From assembly GCA_026770025.1 (NCBI GenBank), contig JAMXDE010000057.1:310001-374000 (forward strand): 64,000 bases of DNA. The letters run 5' to 3'. Shown here piece by piece: positions 20,049 to 30,674 of the stretch. The translations under genes were made by a program, and so were the position numbers. Each line of letters opens with the position of its first letter. Within the stretch, counting starts at the first letter, position 1. The notes below the pieces were generated by a model. It saw only the letters and a list, made by a program, of their open reading frames with translations, made no database searches and was not told the origin of the DNA. This stretch comes from Craspedostauros australis. Taxonomy: Eukaryota; Bacillariophyta; Bacillariophyceae; Mastogloiales; Achnanthaceae.

Positions 20049-23000
20049 CGTTCCAATCTTGTGTGGTGCACTGTGGTGTGCGTGTGTGGTATCACATGTA
20101 TGCTGAGCAGTCTTCGTGTCATGTACGTCAGCAGTTGCGGCAGAAAGCAGAGCGTTCTGCTGTGCCCATGGTCATTTGGGAGAGTCCATCATCGCAGGTT
20201 GCGGATGGACACAAAAGACGAAGGCGTGTTGTGGAGATCCTTCGCCTTTCTCACGTCCACATGATCATGAACAACACGACAAGTTCTCATTTTCACCTTG
20301 TGTCTGATTGATTTGATTTGATTCGCGAGGTTAGCTTTATTCGTACTAGTCGATACCGTCTTTTTGTCGGTTGATCGGTTTGGTCGATTGTTGATAAGGG
20401 TGTTCGTACTCCAAACTCGAACGAGAGAGGGAGGTTGGTTGGATTTCTCTGTTTCGCGTTCGTGTTCATCTCTGTGGCACCAAACGCGAAGGACGACCCC
20501 CTCGGAGGTTGCGGTATTGTTGGGATATCGCACCGTATTTCGGACATTATGCCGTATTGTCCGATTTTGAATACACATTGATCGTACTTTAGTTAACAGT
20601 TGTGCGCATATCGGACATTGTGAAACAGCACGTTATCCAACGTTGGTCCTACATTATGTTCGTTTGTCCGTTCAATGAAAATCAGTTTTAGCCCAGATTC
20701 CTGGTTTCGAACTGCTGACCAAAGTAGGATGTGTTTCATGATTTCCATCACAACATCAACAGCACCATCATCATCCGATGTGTTGATTGATAGGAGTTCT
20801 CTGTGTGGCCAACTGTACTATGTCTGAGGGAACGCACATTGCCACCGCACCAATGATTGCGTAGAATGATGCTGTGCCACAATCCATCGAGCAAGCAAAT
20901 CGAGCGAAACGCAAAACGTCATGCAATCGGACCGTGGTTTTGCCGGACCAAAAATGTCTTGACACAACACAGAGGAAATGTCAAGTCAAACCGTACCCGC
21001 ACAATGCTTGTATCATTCTTGAGTGAACCACACAACAGCCATTGCATCAGTGGTTGGGGGAATGTCACTGTGACCGCCACGGCGCCATCACCTGCGGAAG
21101 CGGAGTTGCCCACGTAAACAGGCAACAACGACACCTGCGGGTGGAACATCTTGTGCGACTGAGGACTGCAAAGCACACAACAGTGGTTGCAAAGGCAGCA
21201 GCGCGCTGTCGTGTTCATCGCTGTGTCTCGTGAGATGACTGTCGTCCTACTGTTTCGCCAGAATACGAATGATCGTGTCTCGAGTACAGCGTTGTTGGAG
21301 AGAGGAGTGCTGCTCGTGGTCGTTCGCAGTCGTACCGCAAATGTAGTTGCCTGGTGATACACCTGTCTGGTAATCGATGTTGCTTGTGATGTTGTGGATG
21401 ATAGATCTTGCGCGCATCCCCCTTTCTGGTATCGGTATGATAGCGCCCAGTTCGTTGACACGTGCGCAGTTCAGGTCTTCCTGAGCAACCCCCGTTCTGC
21501 GCCGAAATGACGTGCGCAAACAGGGGTCGCCCACCACTGCTGACCTATGACTATTGACAGAAAACAAAAAAACAAATGGTCGTAAAGATAAAGCACTTTT
21601 ACTTCTGTTGGTTTGCCATGACTGCTGTCGAATGTCAAACCGCAAGAGAATGTCAGTTTCTGTTCAACCTTGTGTATGGCGAATCCTCCGCTGCGGTGAT
21701 GGCGAGATGTAAATGATTAATTGTTGTCCTTCTTTGGTGTGGAACAGAACGGACATGTCTCACGCAAGAACAACTCGTTTGTTGCCATGAGGATGATGGA
21801 CGTTGTTGCTTCGTTGATGTTGTGTATGCAGGCATGTTTCCGCATTAGACAGACACAAGTGCGTTGTTGTGGCAAACAGTCACGTCGCTATGAGGTCCAG
21901 TCGACGTCGTACGACGTTGGTCGGACCAGCATGCACAGCAAGCTGATCAACATCCGACGTCAGTATGCAATCAGCTGACAAACATCATACATTGGTATGA
22001 TGTATGTCTGACATGTGAATGACGTAATTGACATTTTTGCTAGAAGTAAGGCTAATCACACCAATTTAGACACCCTCTTTAGAGATAACTATAATATTAA
22101 TGGCAACAAAAGTTCCACTACGTGATAGGGGAGGCCTCCTTTGGTCATTCTATGTGTATAGTTGCAAACTAATCATACTCAGTGATCGCAGAGAGGGGTG
22201 GCAAGTTGCGCCTTTGAAACATGGAAAAACCCTGCCGCCGCAATGTCATACTTTACGGTAACATTGGTCTGACATTGGTCAAACATTGATCAGACATCAG
22301 ATGACGTAGGTTGGTTGTTGAGATGACATGATCCGACGGAGGTACGACTTTGGTCGGATGTTGCAACGACATCGTCTTCCCCACGCAGTGTGTTGGAAAG
22401 GCGCGGCACACTGACATTCCACGCGTCCAAGAAACACGAAGCAGCAGACAGCCATTCTCCAACAACGCGTGCATGAACTTGACACTGGCTCGATGGTAAC
22501 GGACAGAAGTGGTGGTCGCTGTACGAACTGGTGTCGGCGAAGAATGACCGTCTTTCTGTACATTGACGTACGAAGTTGGAATTTTGTTCGCAGATGCACG
22601 ACTACGAGACATTTGCCATGGTCACAACAGGTGCTTGTGACAACACTTATTTCCATTGCGTGTATCTCCGCTACCATCAATGCCCACACATACTGACCAT
22701 CAGCAAGGAACAAAAGATGTGACATAATTGTTTTTCGGCACTACAACGTGGTGCGCTTGCGTTGTGTGTTACGTGTGATGTGGTGTGTGTTAGCAACAAG
22801 ACCTGTTCAGACGCACTTTCTCATGTGGTCGTGTAATCATGCAATCTCACATCGGCAATGTCGAAGCTACATGGAATCTACGAACATGTAGTGTGTCTAT
22901 GAACCAGCGACCGCCGCGAACTGTTGCGACCACAGCCAACGATTACGCCAGACAAAAGGGGTATCGGGATAGAGAGGAACCTGCTGTGCTTCGTGTATCT

Positions 23001-25240
23001 TGTGATTTGGAATACAATTCATCACCAGGCGATCGCATGCAGCAAGGGTATTGCATGTCTGTCACAACACCCCTTCTCCATTGTATGTAGTATGGAGAGT
23101 CTGGTATCTCGTCCGCGCGGCAACAAAGAGAAAACGTGCAGAGAATATCCGTGACAAACATCCGAAATGGCTCACTTGTCAAATGTCAGAGAGCGAATGC
23201 TGCACAAGTTGTTCCATATTTATAGTAGATTCAATACCATGATCAATGCTGACCGATCCGGGTGGTGCCTTACATGTCCAGCATTCGAAGATAGAACTCT
23301 GATTGCAAACATCTTCAACGCTATCAATATCATGAATCGCATAGGTGTTTCGATTACTTGTTTCCAACGAATAGCCAACCTTAAAGCAGGCATCTCACAA
23401 TGACTGGCGTGCTTGTTATTCCATTCAACGATGTCAATTGTTGGAAGAAGTGTGAATGTAGCAACGAGAAGGAGGCCATTGATGCTCTTTGCCATCAAGT
23501 ATACTCTACAATAAGCAGTTCAGGTGATTTTATGGTGGAAGAACATGCGATAGAAGTATGACCTTAACTTGGAACAGTGCAACCGAGTGTGTGCCTAAGT
23601 ATGATGTGCACTATTGTGCCAATCAAACTCAGGACTGCGTTTTCAGAAGTCTAACTTTGTGTCTACTTTGGGTAGACATTGGTCGTCTGTCGTGCATACG
23701 TCGGATTTTTGTGCGCACCGAAGTCTGCGGTGCGATTTCCAACAATACCGCAACCTCCTCGATGATCCAACAAGAACACAAAGGAGAGCATGGGGCTCAC
23801 GCCATTTGATGGCGACTGTTTCTCTCCAACCAAAACCCAAAGATCTTGTGTTCTCCGTCTCCGCCGTGTGGCGGCGTGTTGATGGAACACGACCCATCCT
23901 CGAAATGCGCACGCCGTTGCTGTGTTACGCTACAAGTATAGTATAATACTATACGTAATAGAATAGTAGTAGTACATTGCGGTGTCCCTCACAGAATCGT
24001 GATCTTACCGTACACGCCATCTCCTTGCTTCTGTGGTTTGTTTCGCCCAAGACCGAATTGCCCCAAGATGGAAACAGAAACGGAGGCGGAGATGATGGAT
24101 GAGTCTGGGGAAGGTTCCACTCGCCCAATACCGCAGGACATCGTTGTTGGAGAACCATCTCTGGCAATGTCTCCCGCCAACTCGATGTCTGACCATCGCG
24201 GATGTCATCACGATTGTCGTTGGCCGTCGTTCAACCCCCATGGCAGATTCGACTCCCAACAGAAACGGACAAAAGTGTGGACATCCTTCAACAACCAACA
24301 CCCACGCTTGTTTGAACGATAACGCTTCCAATTTGGGCGACTGTTCTTCCCCATCATTATTGGTCTCCATTCCGTTCTCTTCACAGCCAGCTGTCCCACG
24401 AAATCGACTCCTCGTCACGCCAAATTCAATGAGTCGCACACGACAAGTCAACCTCGTTGAGATCGTGACCTTTCCACTGATTTTGTCCGCCACATTTTTC
24501 GCCAACGACGACGCAGAACTCCACCTTTGTGTTGAACAAAAGATGTGAGGTGACAGCGAGGCACATGAAAGATGACAGACAGAATGGATGCATGTGGTTT
24601 AGTTAGGTGAGGAAAATTCTTTATTTACGGGCGTGTGTGTCGAACAAACGTTATCTGGCGTTACTAACACTGAAGCGAAAAGTTTCTGTTGCGACAATTT
24701 TCGTCCACGTTCGTGGTCGCGGACTTCCTGTGTCGTCACATTTTGAGAATTTGACGGGGGAACGTTGTGTTTGTGTCTCGAAATCAAAGAGCGGACACGG
24801 CGGAGAGAGACCCGCCCATCATCGATGACATCCTCTCCGACAGTGCCCCCTCCAACAGTCACGCAAACCATCATCACGATTTGGACATGCATTCGATTGG
24901 ATGGATGATAACGATGATGCTGTTGGCAATCTGTGTCCTCGCGGATGGAGTCCGTTGCATCGCAAAAATTGAATTCACGCTTCGTCAATCGCAACGTCCC
25001 TCTCACATTCTCACTGCTCTCGACTGTTATTACTGCCATACACTCTCGCGCAACAACACTCATACACATACACATAGATCGTCCACATACAATACTCGAA
25101 CCAACGTCACTGTCCATCATCATCAGCTCATAAAATCTGCAATACCACCGACAGCAACAGCAACATCCACACAACCGATACCAACACTAACTGCAACGCT
25201 AACTGCAACAACATCAACAACAACACAAACAACAAGCATC
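20049..25240. other. Five-kilobase gene-poor region
   Basis: No convincing gene. Features noticed: short inverted GGACA/TGTCC palindromes at about 20550-20575; an AT-rich segment at about 22010-22130; related ACGACNTTGGTCGGA segments near 21911 and 22345; and scattered short frames without domains. Minus-strand frames at 21247-21645, 22253-22725 and 24005-24505 have partly coding-like stretches but no ATG-started conserved protein, so they may be remnants of old genes or elements. A 159-codon open extension in frame with the gene at 25241 begins at about 24767. Confidence 0.4.
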
Positions 25241-25945
25241 ATGGGAGCCAAGCACAATCACCGCCAAGAGCATGCGCAATCCGGACTGTTCCGAGTCCTT
25301 TCGGATCAGCACGATTGCGATGATTCCAACATGAACGAAGTTGATGGCAACGCCAATAACACGAGCACCACCCAGATCCCGCTCGACGCTTGGATCGACG
25401 CCTCGTCATCCTCATCATTCTCGCTGTCATCCTCGGCCAACGTCCTGCTGCTGCCACACGACGCGACACCACTACCCGCCGTCGATCTCACACAGGACAC
25501 GAAGCCCTCCGCTTTCTCGTGCAAGGGCGATCTGATCCAGATTCCCATGTCCAGCATCGACCAGCAAACCATGCATCAGTACATACCATCCTTCGATGCC
25601 GAAGACGACGACAGCAGCACGGCATCGTGCCCCATGCACGAATGGGAGATGTACAGTCGCAAGCGCGCCACGCGGAGCTGGTCGTCAACGTCGCAACAAC
25701 AACATGACACAACAACGGACCAGTATCCCACGCTGAGCCGCAGTCCGGCATGGAGCCAGGACGACGACGACGACGAATCATCGACCGTCGACGATGAGAT
25801 GGTGCAGCCTTGCAAGAAGCGACGATTGGGCAGCTACGTTCCCACCCACATCCTGTGTGCTCGCGATTCCATCGATACATCGGTGGGTGCGTGGGACTAC
25901 CAGCAACTGTTCCAATTCACGTCGGATGACGCGAGCCTGGAGTAG
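25241..25945 (+). CDS. Hypothetical acidic, Ser/Asp-rich nuclear protein
   Basis: 234 residues from the ATG at 25241 (MGAKHNHRQEH). The frame stays open upstream to 24767 and includes another ATG at 24887 that would start a hydrophobic segment (MITMMLLAICVLADG), but the intervening Thr-rich sequence looks like 5' UTR, so the later start is preferred. The protein is mostly disordered, with Asp/Glu runs (DAEDDDSS, DDDDDESS), a conserved-looking block VDLTQDTKPSAFSCKG and a basic CKKRRLGSYVP element that would serve as a nuclear localisation signal. No catalytic domain is recognised. The last residues (WDYQQLFQF) are hydrophobic and aromatic, as in short transcription-factor interaction motifs; that is inference only. 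Confidence 0.6.
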   Translation: MGAKHNHRQEHAQSGLFRVLSDQHDCDDSNMNEVDGNANNTSTTQIPLDAWIDASSSSSFSLSSSANVLLLPHDATPLPAVDLTQDTKPSAFSCKGDLIQIPMSSIDQQTMHQYIPSFDAEDDDSSTASCPMHEWEMYSRKRATRSWSSTSQQQHDTTTDQYPTLSRSPAWSQDDDDDESSTVDDEMVQPCKKRRLGSYVPTHILCARDSIDTSVGAWDYQQLFQFTSDDASLE

Positions 25946-26716
25946 AGCGGGGTGGTTGTGCAGTCATCAGGCGAAAAGGGAAGCATATGCGCAGGAAGCA
26001 CAGATAGAATGGAGCGGATCACTCCACCACAGCATTAATAACAACACACTCATTTTGAACTATCTCGTGTCAATATCAGCATCGCAAGTACGAGGACAGT
26101 CATGGACGCTCCGTCCCACCATGCCCGACAGACAGAGTAGACTCGACCCATACCGGTACCTCCAAGTGCTCGGACAGAGAGGATCGGAAGGTGGGAGTGA
26201 CTTCGCGGTGGAAGGCACCAAGGTGGACTGGTGCCACGTTTCTTGTTTGGAACTTGAGTCCCGAATTGCGCCCACGCCAGTCCCCAATTTCTTGTTGAGG
26301 CTACAACGAATGTAGAGGAAGCATAGACGTGCGTCAGTGGACCGTGTTGTGCCGAACGGAGGATTGATTGGTTTTGGGCGGAACATCGGTGATTTGGGAT
26401 GTGATGGCCGCGCATCAACGTGTGGTTTTGTTCCCTCCCGAATCAATCAGGAGGTTGGAACAGACGCCAAAGATCAAAGGGTTGGCATCAAGAGCAGGTA
26501 TTACCGATGCTGCGATCCATTGGTGTTGTAGAATAGATCGTCGTCGTACGTACTCCAGCTCGTAGTCGTACAACCTATTCATCTTGTTCTCCCACACACA
26601 CACGCTTCGTTCGTTTGAGAGCGAGGGAGGTGCCAAAGAGTTGAGCGGCGGACCAGAGACAACACAACATTCACGGTACACCATCGTTTGACAGAACGCA
26701 ACCATCCACCATACGG
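25946..26716. other. Intergenic region
   Basis: About 770 bp holding the 3' end of the upstream gene and the promoter of the TPR gene. No conserved frame seen. Confidence 0.5.
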
Positions 26717-26807
26717 ATGCTACTCTACTCTACTACTGTTCTTCCATCGATCTCTCGACTCAACAGGAACATCAACAGATATTGTACATCAACGACGACA
26801 TCAACAG

Positions 26808-26842
<35 letters not shown>

Positions 26843-29800
26843 AAAGGAACAAGCGAGGTCGCCAGAATGCAGTCATTGTCAGGCAGAAGAAGATTGGCCG
26901 GAATGGATCAAGGAATCTGCATTGTTCCGTCAAGATCGTCGCTGTCATCACCGAAGCGCTCGGCGAGATGGCATCATCATTGCAGTCTCCACGGCCACAA
27001 GCAGACGCTGAAGCCGCAACAGAACAATGCCACAAATGACGCTGCCAAGGACGCCAGATGCCATCACCGAAGCCATCTCCAATGCCATGTCTCCCGGCTG
27101 ATGCTGTGCGTGCTCTGCATCGCGTTCTGCTCGATTGAGCAGGCTGCGGCCTTCCTGCAAACCATGGACACCAGCGCAACGCATCGATCAGATCTCAGGA
27201 GCAGCACAAGCAAAGCTGTTGGCCACTCGTCGTTGCCCTCTATTCCCACTGTCGTCAGCGTGCCGGCCATCGCATCCTCCGCGCTCGGCAGGCAGGACCC
27301 TCAGCAGCGGCACTTCACATTCTCTTCTTCTTCTTCCAGAATAGCATTTGGTGCTGCGTCAAGAACCGGCCGCAGAGGCACCCAGCTGGCATCGCAGGTC
27401 ATCGAAAGTGGCGCTTCTTCGGTTTCCAATGAAGAATCGGACTTTCCGGATCACCGACCAACGACAGGGGCAACCAGCAGCAAAGAACAGAAGCAGCAGG
27501 AGCACGCACATGCACATGCCGTGAAAGGCGATCACAAGCCACAGCGAGGATCTCACAACAGCAACAACAACGGCAACCACAACAAACGACAGCAGTCATC
27601 GTTGCCATCACGGCCAAAGAAACAATCCAACAACCGCCGCACCATCCGTTCCATGTTCCAGAATGCCAAGGGCTTAGAACGTCGTGGCAAATGGAGGGAC
27701 GCCGTCGATCTCTATCACAAGATCCTGGCCATGGACCCGGCGGATGCTCACACCCATCTGGCACTCGCGAGGCTCGCAGCACGACGCGAACGCAACAATC
27801 AGATCAAGTACCACGGTCGTCGATCGCACGGCCACAGCGGCCACTACAATGGCGACGACAGCCAACGCCCAGAACTCGAAGCACGCAAGGCCTTCCAACG
27901 CGGCATCGACGCATGTCCGCACAGCGTGCATCTGCACCAGGCCTTTGCCGTCTACGAGGAAGCCTGCGGACACACCGACACGGCCACGCAATTGTTCGAA
28001 AAGGCCCTGCGCCTCGACCCGCGCAATCCCTACGTCTGCCACGCCTTCGGTCTGATGCAGAAGAAGCTGGGCAACATCCAGCATGCTGAGGAACTCTTCG
28101 AACAGGCTCTCGAGATCGAACCGACAGCGGCGCTCGTCTGCTCCCTGGGCGAGATCCACATCGCCCATCGGGACTACGACACGGCGCAGGATCTCTACTC
28201 GCGACACCTCATGCACATGACGACGGAGAAGGACAAGACGGAGGTCTACCTGGCGTCCGCGTGGTTGCAGGAACGCTACTACGTCAACTACAAACGCGCG
28301 CGGCAATTCATCTCGTTGGCCTTGCAGGAATGCCCCACATCCGGCCTGGCCCAAGTGGCCATGGCGCGGTTGGAAGGGCGCATGCAGCAACACAAAGGCG
28401 GCGTCAAGGCCACGATCCAGCGCTTGTCGCAGGCCTGCGAGACGATCGAGAAGGAACGGCAGCATCACAGATCGCAGGATGGGCGGTTGTTCAATACGTG
28501 GGCGTCGATGGAAGTGCAGCTGAAGCGGTTCGGCAAGGCCAGGAATATCCTGCAGCGCGGGATGAACGTGTATCCCAACGATCACTGGGTACGTATCATG
28601 GTACAGTGCAGTACTGCTTATCAGTGAATGCGTGTATGCGGTGTGTTTGCAAGTATCGTTTCAATGCAATGTTCACCTTGCACATCCGTTCGTCCACAAC
28701 TCATTTATTCTATTGTACTCTATTCTATTATGTTCACACTCAACTATTTGCGCTACACTGGACAGCTTGTGCAAGCCGCCGGCAAGGTGGAAGAAAGGGT
28801 GGGTAACTACACTTTCGCGCGAGATTTTTATGAACAAAGCAGAAAACTGCGAGCGACCGCACCAACGCTGGTGGCACTGGCGATGCTCGAATTGAAACAC
28901 CCGCAGTCGGCCGACGGCGTTTCTAACTTCACATTGGCGCAACATTTCTTTGAGGAGGCCTTGCTGGTGGATCCGCGTCACGGTCCGGCCTACAATGCGT
29001 ACGGCACGGCGGAATTGAGACGCGGCGATACGGAGGCAGCACGCTCCATCTTCCAGCGTGGGGTGCAGGCAGGCACATCGGATGCGGCGTCCTTGTATCA
29101 TGGGTATGGCAAACTGGAGCTGTCCCTAGGCAACGTCGACAAGGCGCGCGAAATTCTGATGCAAGGGTTCGCAGAGATCGAACGCAACGAGATTGGGATG
29201 GACACGACGACACGGGATCGTGCCAAATTCCTGATCCACACGCTGGGAACGCTGGAGCTCAACAGCAACAATCCCAGGATTGCATTGGAAGTGTTCGACG
29301 CGGGTATTGAACGATGCGGCAACTCGTCGCAGCTGCTGTTGGGCGCGGCACTATGCAACGTGCGGTTGGGCAAGGAAGACGATGCGCGTGTTCTGTTCGA
29401 ACGTTCCGTGCTCAGCGACAAATCCCACGCCCAGGCCTGGCAGGCATGGGGCGTGATGGAGATGCGCGCAGGCAACTTTGACACGGCCAAGACGCTGCTC
29501 GAGACAGGCATGAAGAGCTCGCCGCAGCACGCCGCCTTGTGGAAGTCCTACGCGGTCATGGAGATCCGCAGAGGCCATCTCCACAACGCGCAGGTGGTGT
29601 ATGCCAGCGGCATCAAGAAGTGTCCCAAAAACGCCGACCTGTACCAAAGCTGGGCGTCGCTGGAACTGCGGATGGGCAACAACGAATTCGCTCGCAAGCT
29701 CATTTCGAAGGCGCTGACGCTGGACAAACAACTGGGACAGGCCTGGCAGATCGCTGCCGCAATCGAGAAGGCCTTGGACAATGACGGTCTGGCTGGTCTG

Positions 29801-30343
29801 CTGCTGCGTCGTGGCATCGAATGCGCGCCGGATGACGCCGAGCTGTACAAGGAGCTGGGCAGCCACTTGCTGCAGGAAGGCAAGGTAAATGACGCGCGTC
29901 AGGTTCTGGAGAAAGGCATCGAGGTCAACCCCATGTACGCCCCGTTGTACCATTCCCTGGCGGAGCTTGAAGCACGCGTGTTCAACATCGAAGGCCTCTC
30001 CAAGCTCAACAAGCTCGCGGCGGAGATGTTCAACACCAATTCCACAGACCCGACGCCTTCGTCGTCGCACGCCTGGGGCAACAAGCTGCGTGCACGACGA
30101 TCTCGCGGACTCTCCAAGAACGTGGCGGCTTTGGCACAAACGATTGTGGAGGAGGATGATCTTGGATCGCCGTCGCCGTCGTCATCAGATTCACGAAATG
30201 ATGCTGGGCCAATGTTTGAAGATCTCGATAACTTGCAGACGTACAAGATGGAGGATGAGCTCGTTGATACGCTGCTGAACTCGGATTCCATCATCTCGGG
30301 TGAGGTGCCGTTGCAGTTTGTGAATGAAACCGCGAAGTCATGA
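26717..30343 (+). CDS. Plastid-targeted TPR/HAT-repeat protein, Mbb1/HCF107-like; two exons (intron 28589-28765)
   Basis: Exon 1 runs to 28588 (ending NDHW) and exon 2 begins at 28766 (LVQAAGKVEER); the 177-bp intron starts GTACGT and ends GGACAG, and phase is kept. The joined protein has about 1,150 residues if the first ATG is used. An internal hydrophobic stretch (MLCVLCIAFCSIEQAAAFLQ, from 27101) followed by a Ser/Thr-rich region looks like a diatom bipartite plastid signal with the usual Phe after the cleavage site, so the true start may be nearer 27101. The rest is an array of more than fifteen 34-residue TPR/HAT units with the RxxFxxGxxxxP pattern. The nearest family is the nucleus-encoded chloroplast factor that stabilises psbB/psbH mRNA. 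An AGC trinucleotide repeat at 26811-26839 encodes an alanine run at the N-terminus. Confidence 0.82.
26811..26839 (+). repeat. (AGC)n microsatellite
   Basis: About ten AGC/GCA units read as an alanine run if the first ATG of the TPR gene is used; if the start is at 27101 the repeat lies in the 5' UTR. Confidence 0.85.
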
Positions 30344-30674
30344 GACATGGAGCTACCTTCGATGGTACGGACGGCAGTGCCAATGGTGGCACCGGCGGCG
30401 GCAGACACGCGGACAAGCGCAAGGACATCTTGAGGACAATTTGCTCTTTCGAGTAATGGCTACGATTACTCGTCGTACTGTAGAAACTTAAAGGAATCAT
30501 GCACTGGATTGAGAAGCATGATACGCTATGCTACGAATAACTTTGACATCATACCAATATTCCACAAGTACATGGTCTCTACATACGAGAAGGGAAGAGA
30601 ACCGTCGGTTACCACTGGCGGAATGCCATAGAGTGCTTAACTACTCCATACCTCACGGTGCTCCATCAGCCACT
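30344..30674. other. Convergent intergenic region
   Basis: 331 bp between the convergent TPR and SET-domain genes. No gene seen. Confidence 0.5.

Noticed and set aside
24767-25240. N-terminal extension of the acidic nuclear protein with a hydrophobic segment
   Set aside because: Thr-rich, UTR-like sequence between it and the likely start; a signal peptide would conflict with the nuclear-type C-terminus.
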